Source of the DNA: an uncultured Candidatus Melainabacteria bacterium
GTDB lineage: Bacteria > Cyanobacteriota > Vampirovibrionia > Gastranaerophilales > Gastranaerophilaceae
Assembly (NCBI GenBank): GCA_949927415.1
Contig: CATLFB010000003.1
Location: 186,001 to 250,000 of the forward strand
DNA length: 64,000 nt
Direction of reading: 5' to 3'
Positions 57,451 through 64,000 of the stretch are shown piece after piece; within the stretch, counting starts at the first letter, position 1; the number at the start of each line of letters is the position of its first letter. Under the pieces are notes generated by a model. That model worked only from the letters and a program-made list of their open reading frames with translations, made no database searches and had not been told where the DNA came from. The translations under genes and the position numbers were made by a program.

Positions 57451-57889
57451 AAGTTATTGCGGTTCCGTAAGCGATTATCGCACACTGGGGAACGCTTTCC
57501 CCTGTGTAGGTGTCATTAATCATCATAGTTTCAATTCGGGCGTTTACGATTATGTTAGCGTCTTTTGCGGATTCTCGCATGCGCAAAATAGCTTCGCGGC
57601 GGCCGCGGTCAAGAATTGATTCAAATGTTGTAAGTCTTCCGCCAAAAAAGTTTTTCAATGCGGCAACAAAATTCTTGAAGTAATCTCCGCTTATCACAAC
57701 TTCTCCGCTCACAAGTTTCGTGGATTTAACCTTGCGGCTTGAATCCCACTTCTTGATTCCGAAATTGACTATAGGTTTTTTGATTAGTGCAATTTCACGT
57801 TTGCGGATTTTTTTGAAGTGATTCTTTTCAATAATTGAGCCTGTTCCAAATGTTATGCCCAGCAGAATTATTAATAGAAGAATATCCAT
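57443..57889 (-). CDS. YbjQ/UPF0145-like protein with membrane anchor
   Basis: ATG 57889 chosen (MDILLLIILLGITFGTGSII); 148 residues. SGEVVISGDYFKNFVAALKN, FGGRLTTFESILDRGRREAI, DANIIVNARIETM and AIIAYGTAITYE follow the YbjQ fold but the metal-like residues are changed. The N-terminal helix anchors it. Pairs with the normal YbjQ gene upstream; likely a duplicate that became a membrane form. Confidence 0.8.
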   Translation of the reverse strand: MDILLLIILLGITFGTGSIIEKNHFKKIRKREIALIKKPIVNFGIKKWDSSRKVKSTKLVSGEVVISGDYFKNFVAALKNFFGGRLTTFESILDRGRREAILRMRESAKDANIIVNARIETMMINDTYTGESVPQCAIIAYGTAITYE

Positions 57890-57890
57890 T

Positions 57891-58217
57891 TTAACCCTCG
57901 ATTTTTTCAACTTGAACGGCTGTGCCGTATGCGTAAACTTCAGCTGCACCTGCTGTTACGGATGATGTTGCAAATCTTACATTGATAACAGCATTTGCGC
58001 CCATTTTCTGTGCCTGTTCTTGCATGCGATCAACTGCTTCTTTACGTGCCTCTGTCAAAAGTTCGGTATAGCTTTTTAATTCTCCGCCTACCATGTTTTT
58101 TAAACCTGCGCCAATATCTTTAATTGCGTTTTTGGCGCGTACTGTGCTTCCGGAAACAAGGCCGAATTGAGCTTTGATTTTCATGCCCGGAACTGATTCA
58201 ATGTTTGTTAATATCAT
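57891..58217 (-). CDS. YbjQ/UPF0145 family protein
   Basis: 108 residues. ILTNIESVPGMKIKAQFGLV, SGSTVRAKNAIKDIGAGLKN, GGELKSYTELLTEARKEAVD, MGANAVINVRFATSSV: a full UPF0145 (YbjQ) protein, pentamer-forming, proposed heavy-metal binding. Role unknown. Ends one base before the next start. Confidence 0.93.
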   Translation of the reverse strand: MILTNIESVPGMKIKAQFGLVSGSTVRAKNAIKDIGAGLKNMVGGELKSYTELLTEARKEAVDRMQEQAQKMGANAVINVRFATSSVTAGAAEVYAYGTAVQVEKIEG

Positions 58218-58269
58218 ATTTTTCTCCTTCCAGAATTATGATATTAAATTTGCACTCGTCTGAATACAT

Positions 58270-58965
58270 TTATTTGAATGATATTTCGGGTTTTAGGAGA
58301 AGGTTCTTATCAAAATCTTTGAAAGTTTTAATTACAGCCCCCACAGATGGCATATTCTCGTAAAGTTCAACAGGTTCCATAGACGCAATTGCAATGATTT
58401 TTCCAATCCCGGCGCTTTCGGCTGCCTGAATTCCTGAAACTGCATCTTCAACAACAATGCATTCAGATGGTGTAAGTCCGAGGTTTTTTGCGGCAATCTG
58501 ATAAATATCAGGTGCGGGTTTTCCGGGAATTTTTCCGTCGGAATAGACAATTTTTTCTAAATCAAACCATTTTTCAAGTTTGAATTCTTCAATATAAAAT
58601 TCAACGTTTTCGATTCCGGACATAGTGGCGATTGTGTGAGGAATTGAGTTTTCGCAGAGAAAATCCAAAAGTTCTTCCGCATACGGTGCAAGTTTAAAGT
58701 TTTCCCTGTCATTTCTGCACATATCGCGGTAGACGGCTTCTTTTTCAGAGGCAAGTTTTTCAACCAATTCAGGATCCGGCTTTTTGCCTATTGCATAGGC
58801 TATGATATCTTCGTTTGTGCGGCCGAACATATAATCGCGCATTTCTTCATCTGTAAAGGCTGTTCCGCGCAATTGTCTTGAGTATTCGCGCCATGCTTCA
58901 AGATGTTTTTCCGAATCAAAAAGCAATGTTCCGTTAAAGTCGAAGATTATTCCTTTGTATTTCAT
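58270..58965 (-). CDS. HAD hydrolase, beta-phosphoglucomutase-like, DFN variant
   Basis: 231 residues. Motif I IIFDFNGTLLFDSEKHLEAW, cap domain, motif II IATMSGIENVEFYI, motif III GKPAPDIYQIAAKNL and motif IV VVEDAVSGIQAAESAGIGK. The second Asp of DxD is Asn (D9-F-N11), which should weaken acid-base catalysis of the mutase/phosphatase type; substrate may differ. Own unit or end of a longer operon. Confidence 0.88.
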   Translation of the reverse strand: MKYKGIIFDFNGTLLFDSEKHLEAWREYSRQLRGTAFTDEEMRDYMFGRTNEDIIAYAIGKKPDPELVEKLASEKEAVYRDMCRNDRENFKLAPYAEELLDFLCENSIPHTIATMSGIENVEFYIEEFKLEKWFDLEKIVYSDGKIPGKPAPDIYQIAAKNLGLTPSECIVVEDAVSGIQAAESAGIGKIIAIASMEPVELYENMPSVGAVIKTFKDFDKNLLLKPEISFK

Positions 58966-58981
58966 TGATGTCCCTTTTGGT

Positions 58982-59554
58982 TTATATTTTGTTTTCTGTT
59001 AGTTTGTTGTAGATTTCAAGATAGGCCTGTGCGTCTTTTGGTTTGTTGAGTTTTTTGTAGACGTATGACAGGTTATAATGGAAATCCGGTTCTGTGTTTT
59101 TATAATAAATTGCATCAAGAAGAGCATTTCTTGCCTGTTTGTATTTGCCGAGTTTAATATAAGCGCAGCCGATATTGTAGTGGGCATAAGCATAGTCGTT
59201 TTTGATTTTCAAAACTTTTTTGTACTGTTCGATTGCCAGATGAGGCTTGTTCGCATCCAGATAGGAATTTCCGAGGTTATAGTATGCTTTGTAGAACTTG
59301 TCGTCCTTAATAATGGCCTGCGTGTACATAAAATTTGCATCATCGTTTCGGCCTTTATCCTGGAGGATGTTTCCGAGCAAAAGCCAATTTTCAGCGGTTC
59401 TGTTTTCTTCCGGAATCGATAGTAGCAAGTCAAAGCTTTCAGAGATGCTGTTGTCAGCATAGAGAAGTTTTGCCTGTTCGCCTGTTGTATTGTCTGCGCA
59501 TGCCGGAATTACGGTTAAAAATGCTGTTATGATTAAAAATAAAAGTTTTTTCAT
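58982..59554 (-). CDS. Secreted TPR protein
   Basis: ATG 59554 chosen as start of the signal peptide KKLLFLIITAFLTVIPACA; 190 residues. At least four TPR units: NWLLLGNILQDKGRNDDANF, KAYYNLGNSYLDANKPHLAI, YAHYNIGCAYIKLGKYKQAR, DFHYNLSYVYKKLNKPKDAQ. Cys at the signal end suggests either cleavage or a lipoprotein (PACAD is not a perfect lipobox). Periplasmic scaffold protein. Confidence 0.85.
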   Translation of the reverse strand: MKKLLFLIITAFLTVIPACADNTTGEQAKLLYADNSISESFDLLLSIPEENRTAENWLLLGNILQDKGRNDDANFMYTQAIIKDDKFYKAYYNLGNSYLDANKPHLAIEQYKKVLKIKNDYAYAHYNIGCAYIKLGKYKQARNALLDAIYYKNTEPDFHYNLSYVYKKLNKPKDAQAYLEIYNKLTENKI

Positions 59555-59650
59555 AATGACATTATATGCTAAATTGAAAAATTTATCCATAAAAATTTGA
59601 CAACCTTAAAAAATGGATAATAATGTTAGAGATGTCTCTTTTACTGATAT

Positions 59651-59694
59651 AGTTCCCGTTCCTCACTCCTTTCAAAAAAAGAGGGGCGGGAATT
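59651..59694 (+). other. Large stem-loop
   Basis: AGTTCCCGTTCCTC (59651-59664) with GAGGGGCGGGAATT (59681-59694), including two G-U type pairs. Not followed by a U-tract. May be a small RNA or a repeat end. Confidence 0.45.
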
Positions 59695-59699
59695 CTTTA

Positions 59700-60383
59700 T
59701 GCTGATTAAATTTTTTTGAGTTTTGCCGTTATTGCCGGTAAAGAGGCTTATAAAAATTTGATAGGATATAAAATGTTGAATTTATATAACCTTTCCTTAT
59801 GCAATTGCGTGGTTTTGATATATCACCGCACTCCACCAACGTTGCTTCTTTAGCGGACCCCGGCCTTAACGATGATTTTGAAAATCTAATGTAGTCTTTG
59901 CGATTGTCAGCTTACTCGCGAGCATCCGGTTCATTTGCATCCTCATCTTACTTTATATTCACTAAAACCTCTAAATTCCCATGTAGTCATTGCGAGCGTA
60001 GGCGAAGCAATCCAGCCTATTTTTCATGTTCAGCCCTGTGAAAAATTTAATTAATTCTATTATTTAGTCTCCGACGGGTCCTCCGCGGACGGCGGTCACT
60101 TTGGCGGCAAAGTGACGCAAACCGCCGGCCTGCACTTTGTACGCTAATCAATTGTAACGCTCAAGCCGTACAGGCAAACTCGCTATGTTTTTCTATTTTG
60201 CGAATTCATTCTTGCATCGCGCCGCTCAGACAATGCCTGTTTTGTTGTTCTTTCGCTAACATTGATTGCGTACTGCGTGAAGGCCGGATTTCCGCTAAAG
60301 ACGCGCCGGTTGTGGGTGCGAAACGGACTATTGGAGGGATGTTGGGTGCTAACGGGGCGCGAAAATTAATTTTCCAAATAAAA
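59700..60383. repeat. Intergenic block of dispersed-type repeats
   Basis: About 680 bases without a supported gene and with higher GC than the genes around it. Contains a palindromic unit ATTGCGAGCG ... CGAAGCAAT (59989-60011), a partial copy of its left side at about 59892, and a block CACTTTGGCGGCAAAGTG / CCGCCGGCC at about 60098-60130. These words resemble repeat families seen many times in other bacterial genomes. An 86-codon frame at 60198 lacks a ribosome site and looks like repeat translation. Confidence 0.55.
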
Positions 60384-60403
60384 AGGACTGAAATTTCAGT
60401 CCT
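60384..60403 (-). terminator. Terminator of the following minus-strand gene
   Basis: Perfect palindrome AGGACTGAAA / TTTCAGTCCT, followed on the minus strand by TTTTTATTT. Confidence 0.88.
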
Positions 60404-60440
60404 GAATTACACACACATATTATTTACACTATTTGGGAAA

Positions 60441-61292
60441 TTAAGAGAAATTATCTAAAACTTTTCCGTATAACCAGCCGGCTGCAGCGCCTATTGCCAA
60501 TGCAGCTTTTACTTTTACTGAGCCGCCTTTATTAAATATTTTGCCTATTACAGGAAGCTTTTGGACTTTCGGAAGCTTTGCCGCTGAAACTTTCGGTGCA
60601 AGCAATGCTCCGGCTAAACCGTATGCTGCGCCTGCTGTTGCATTACCTGCTGATTTTAAAACTCCTTCGGTTTTGCCTTCTTTTGTCCCTGTGATTTTTG
60701 CAATATTCTGTTCTGCGCTGACTTTGTCGCCAAATCCTAAGAAACCGACTTCTTTTAATCCGTGTACAAATGAAGAGTTGCCGTTTTCTCTGATATGTGT
60801 TTGAAGTGCCTTTCCTGTCTGTTCTTCGTACATATCAATTGCAGTGTTTTTCATATCTTCATAACTGCCGTCGGTGTCACCGTTGTAGGCCGCAACTTTA
60901 TTGACATATTCTTTGAATGCCGGAAGAATTTGTTGTTGTTCGTTGTTGATGATTTTGTCTTCCAGGGTTCTGCGTGCCTGACGCATATCGCGCATTGTTT
61001 TTTTCAATGTTGCATCAGCTTCTCTTGATTTTTGCTGATAATCAACCATTTGCTTATAATAATTATCCATGTTATAGCCCGGAGCGCATCCCATATAAGG
61101 CATTTGATACTGAGGACAGTTGAATACGCTGTCATCCATACTCATCCATGGATTGCAAAAGTTATTGTTGAACGGAGGGATGTATGAGTCAAAGCCTGTC
61201 ATATTATTTAAGTATACCTGGCTTGAATATCCATCGCACATATTTGGAAATCCGAAATTCGGCATTAGCGGCATTGTGTACAATGAGTCCAT
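60441..61292 (-). CDS. Hypothetical protein with Asn/Tyr-rich start and Gly/Ala helix end
   Basis: 283 residues. N-terminal 80 residues low-complexity (Met, Asn, Pro, Tyr, several Cys). Central coil QKSREADATLKKTMRDMRQA and RRTLEDKIINNEQQQILPAF. C-terminal hydrophobic Ala/Gly stretches (AGNATAGAAYGLAGALLAPK and AALAIGAAAGWLYGKVLDN), which could insert in membranes. Unknown; the style fits lineage-specific secreted or surface-linked proteins. No signal peptide. Confidence 0.7.
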   Translation of the reverse strand: MDSLYTMPLMPNFGFPNMCDGYSSQVYLNNMTGFDSYIPPFNNNFCNPWMSMDDSVFNCPQYQMPYMGCAPGYNMDNYYKQMVDYQQKSREADATLKKTMRDMRQARRTLEDKIINNEQQQILPAFKEYVNKVAAYNGDTDGSYEDMKNTAIDMYEEQTGKALQTHIRENGNSSFVHGLKEVGFLGFGDKVSAEQNIAKITGTKEGKTEGVLKSAGNATAGAAYGLAGALLAPKVSAAKLPKVQKLPVIGKIFNKGGSVKVKAALAIGAAAGWLYGKVLDNFS

Positions 61293-61513
61293 AACCTAAC
61301 CTCCAATTTGTTTTAACCTACCTTACTTATATAAACATTTTCTATCAGGCTAAATTGCGTTTTTGTATATATTATGTTAAGTTTTCGTAACAATCGGGCT
61401 GAATTTTGATTTTTTAGTAAATCAACCGGCAAAGAATTGCCGGAAATCTTAACTTCCTTAATATATTTGCGCAAAAGCCTTAAGGGGTGTAAAATCTTTA
61501 ATAGAGGTTAACT

Positions 61514-62617
61514 TTGAAAAAACGAAGATTTTCGAAAATATTTTCAATATTAATAATGATAGCGCTTGTCGTTACTGCATATTTTTACACAGACTGGTAT
61601 GTGGTGCAGATTAATAAGGTGCGCGGAATGTATTTTGTCTGGAAGGGAGACAGGGCTCTTAGAAAGTACAAATTCCAGAAGGCAATTGATTTTTATCATC
61701 GTGGACTTATCCTTTATCCGGGGCATTACAGCGCATGGTTTAATCTTGGAAATATTTATGTGCTTTACGAAGATTATTTTTCTGCAATTGATGCTTATGA
61801 AAACGCGATTCAGCACAATCCGAATTATGTAATTGCGAGAATGAATTACGGAATTGTATCGGCTGAGCAGCTTGGGGATTTTGACGGCGCAATTGACCAG
61901 TACAAGACCATTCTCGGTATTAAGCGAAAACTGGTTTATATCCCGTATGTTTTTAACAATTTAAGAAGTTATAAAACAAATATCGGGCTTGCGTATTATA
62001 ATATGGGGCTTGCTTACAGGCAAAAAGCAATATATCAGGACAGCCGGAGAGAACATTCAATGGAATATCTTCAAAAGTCGATTGCCGCGTACAGGGAAGC
62101 TGTAAAGATTCTAAAAAACAATTATGATGCATATTATAATCTTGGCCTTGCATATCATCTTTATGGCGATAACAATAATGCCGGCCTTGCGTATTGCAAG
62201 GCTATTGAAACGGAGCCTATGAATTATGAGGCGCATTACAATCTGGCTATTCTTTTACGCCATTTGAAATACTATGAAGAATCTATTTCTGAAATGCAGA
62301 AGGCAACGCTTCTTTTGACTGAAAAAGAAGGGCGTTCAAACAGACAGAGATATGTTTTCGATGTTTTGAACGATATTTCAAGGCGTTATATGGAAACAAA
62401 AGACCACATGAACTATCTTGTGCAGAGAAATGTTTCCGAATCCGACTCAAAAACAGTTTCCGATATTGCGGCAAGTTCTGTAACTTATGTCAAAGGAACC
62501 CTTGTTCTGTCAGATGAATTTGATAAAGCAATGCTTGAAAATTTCAAAACCTGCGCGGCTCATGATATTTTCGCTGAAGAAATTAACAACGAAAACGAAG
62601 ATATTTTGTACAGATAA
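61514..62617 (+). CDS. Membrane-anchored TPR protein
   Basis: TTG start with AGAGGT upstream; 367 residues. N-terminal membrane helix KIFSILIMIALVVTAYFYTD, then TPR units: GHYSAWFNLGNIYVLYEDYF, YVIARMNYGIVSAEQLGDFD, YDAYYNLGLAYHLYGDNNNA, YEAHYNLAILLRHLKYYEES. Periplasm-facing. Likely a protein-protein scaffold. The 221-base spacer before it holds the divergent promoters. Confidence 0.86.
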   Translation: MKKRRFSKIFSILIMIALVVTAYFYTDWYVVQINKVRGMYFVWKGDRALRKYKFQKAIDFYHRGLILYPGHYSAWFNLGNIYVLYEDYFSAIDAYENAIQHNPNYVIARMNYGIVSAEQLGDFDGAIDQYKTILGIKRKLVYIPYVFNNLRSYKTNIGLAYYNMGLAYRQKAIYQDSRREHSMEYLQKSIAAYREAVKILKNNYDAYYNLGLAYHLYGDNNNAGLAYCKAIETEPMNYEAHYNLAILLRHLKYYEESISEMQKATLLLTEKEGRSNRQRYVFDVLNDISRRYMETKDHMNYLVQRNVSESDSKTVSDIAASSVTYVKGTLVLSDEFDKAMLENFKTCAAHDIFAEEINNENEDILYR

Positions 62618-62709
62618 TTTTGATTTTTGGGGCGTAAGGCTTGAGCGCAGATGAATTTTGTTTTACCACTGCAAATTTAGCGTTTGATACAAATTTTTTA
62701 TTGCAATAA

Positions 62710-63552
62710 TCAGCCTTTAACAGCTCCGTCGTTTTCGCCTGAGATGAAATATTTTTGCATGCTTAAGAAAAAAATAATAATCGGAATAGTCGCCAATATC
62801 GAACCTGCCGCGATAAATCTCCAGTTTGAAGAGAACATTCCCTGCAAATTGTTTACGCCCACAGGCAGCGTGTACATTGTTTCTTTTGTCAAAACAATGC
62901 TCGGCCACAAAAATTCTCCCCAGCTTCCGATGAATGTAAAAATCGCAAGTACCGCAAGCGAAGGTTTTACCATCGGCAAAAGAACTTTTGTAAAAATCTG
63001 AAAAACATTACACCCGTCAACGATTGCCGCCTCTTCCATTTCTTTCGGAATTCCCAAAAACGCCTGACGCATTAAGAAAATCCCGAAAGCACTTACCGCA
63101 AAAGGCATTATCAGCCCGACAAATCCCGCGAAATTGTTCACGCTGTCAATCAGATGAAGTTTCAATGTTATCAGATAAACCGGAAGCATGATTGCCTGAA
63201 AGGGAATCATTATCGTTGCAAGGATTGCAAAGAAAGTTATTTTCTTCCCGCGAAATTCCATTCTCGCAAGCGGATAACCCGCCATTGCCGAAAGAATCAA
63301 GTTCAAAAAAACCGTTCCGCCTGCCACAATCATGGAATTTACAAAATACCTGATAAAATCAACTTTTTGCCACACGCCTGTGTAATTTGCAAAAGTAAAA
63401 TCTTTCGGGATAATTGTTGGCGGATATGCAAAAATGTTTTCGCTGTTTCCTTTTAATGACGTTGAAATCAGCCAGATAAAAGGGAATATCGACAACAGCG
63501 ATACGCCGATTAAAATTGCATGTGTTGAAAGTTTTTCGATTAATTTTTTCAT
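62710..63552 (-). CDS. Sugar ABC transporter permease (MalG/UgpE type)
   Basis: 280 residues, six membrane helices. Typical start HAILIGVSLLSIFPFIWLIS and TSLKGNSENIFAYPPTIIPK, and EAA loop MEEAAIVDGCNVFQIFTKVL that docks with the ATPase. Ends SGENDGAVKG, the usual CUT1-family C-terminus. Second permease of a carbohydrate importer; binding protein and ATPase are outside the window. Confidence 0.95.
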   Translation of the reverse strand: MKKLIEKLSTHAILIGVSLLSIFPFIWLISTSLKGNSENIFAYPPTIIPKDFTFANYTGVWQKVDFIRYFVNSMIVAGGTVFLNLILSAMAGYPLARMEFRGKKITFFAILATIMIPFQAIMLPVYLITLKLHLIDSVNNFAGFVGLIMPFAVSAFGIFLMRQAFLGIPKEMEEAAIVDGCNVFQIFTKVLLPMVKPSLAVLAIFTFIGSWGEFLWPSIVLTKETMYTLPVGVNNLQGMFSSNWRFIAAGSILATIPIIIFFLSMQKYFISGENDGAVKG

Positions 63553-63614
63553 ATATTTTTACCCGTCGGATTTTATCTTTCGCCCGTAAGTTCTTTTAGC
63601 GCGCCAAGATAATT

Positions 63615-64000
63615 TTAAATCTGGTACTTTTTCCTTTCAAAAAATAACACGTTCACAAGCGAAAGAGCAAGAACTATTATCAAAAGCACAACCGCCATTG
63701 CAGAAGCAAATCCTAAATCCAGATTTTCAAACGCCCTTTCATAAATATAATAAACAATTGTTTTGCTGGAATTTAAAGGTCCGCCTTTTGTCATAACATA
63801 AATTTCCGCGAATACTTTCATCGCAGAAATCGCGCTGATTGTTGTGACAAGCGCAATCGTCGGCATTATATGCGGAATTGTTACGGTCAAATGTTTTCTG
63901 AAAAATCCGGCTCCATCTATATCACATGCTTCGTAAAGTTCTTTGGGTACGCTCATTAAAGCCGCAAGATAAATCATCATGTAATACCCGATTCCCTTCC
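63615..64000 (-). CDS. Sugar ABC transporter permease (MalF/UgpA type), cut by window end
   Basis: The C-terminal about 128 residues; the frame stays open to the window edge (KGIGYY before MMIYLAALMSVPKEL). EAA loop ELYEACDIDGAGFFRKHLTV, and VMTKGGPLNSSKTIVYYIYE as in UgpA-like permeases. Partner of the following MalG-type gene. Confidence 0.93.
   Translation of the reverse strand, partial: KGIGYYMMIYLAALMSVPKELYEACDIDGAGFFRKHLTVTIPHIMPTIALVTTISAISAMKVFAEIYVMTKGGPLNSSKTIVYYIYERAFENLDLGFASAMAVVLLIIVLALSLVNVLFFERKKYQI

Noticed and set aside
60198-60458. 86-codon + ORF
   Set aside because: Lies in repeat-like DNA, has no ribosome site, and runs over the terminator of the opposite gene.
1-64000. 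CRISPR array, rRNA or tRNA genes
   Set aside because: No spaced direct repeats with unique spacers and no cloverleaf or rRNA text seen on either strand; the 10-bp repeats at 19861 have no spacers.

Overview
The window is an AT-rich bacterial chromosome segment. About 44 kb at the left is a tailed-phage genome (very likely an integrated prophage whose left end lies outside the window), and about 19 kb at the right is host chromosome. The host has a Gram-negative type envelope: an autotransporter-like protein with a C-terminal beta-barrel, UDP-galactopyranose mutase and GalE for surface glycans, and several secreted TPR proteins. Low GC, gene style and repeat style remind me of gut Gastranaerophilales (Vampirovibrionia), but no marker gene is present, so this is a guess.

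Phage left arm (1 to about 19.2 kb, almost all + strand): a partial HTH repressor-like gene; a TerD/TerC cargo pair with a small membrane peptide; a replication module (replisome organizer with GTAACG iterons inside the gene, possible helicase loader, ParB-like protein); regulators (a late-regulator-like protein, an orphan NarL-type response regulator, a solo LuxR HTH); SSB, an HNH protein; then a long run of small, tightly overlapped accessory genes, ending in a short tyrosine recombinase. Several genes here carry single-base frameshifts in or near homopolymer runs.

Control segment (19.2 to 20.05 kb): a candidate type I toxin-antitoxin locus (consensus promoter, 29-residue hydrophobic peptide inside a folded mRNA, and an antisense RNA with its own promoter and terminator), a small basic protein, seven exact 10-bp tandem repeats that end where a -35 box would be expected for a TATAAT, and a strong leader terminator. 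This looks like the late-gene switch.

Phage late region (20.05 to 44.2 kb): gpZ-like protein, a ParB-domain/adenine methyltransferase fusion, a hairpin-rich probable packaging site, a lambda-like head module (Nu1, A, W-like, B, C with nested scaffold, D, E, FI/FII positions), then a P2-like contractile tail and baseplate (sheath, tube, frameshifted chaperone, tape measure, X, D, V, W, J, I, H). The last tail fibre is followed by several promoterless alternative C-terminal tips, one inverted, all sharing the core TTAGTAAT. This resembles a shufflon-like receptor-switching array. Lysis genes follow (papain-like peptidase, holin-like protein, M15 endolysin), then a strong terminator.

Host region: a decayed membrane gene; two glycosyltransferases on the minus strand; a 1311-residue autotransporter with chlamydial-Pmp-like GGA/FxxN repeats; glf, a glycosyltransferase and galE; a DUF805 protein; and on the minus strand a DEDDh exonuclease, a bacterial voltage-gated sodium channel, an M48 protease, two YbjQ proteins, a HAD hydrolase and a TPR lipoprotein-like protein. 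A repeat-rich intergenic stretch of about 0.85 kb, two unknown or TPR proteins and a sugar ABC permease pair that runs off the right end complete the window.
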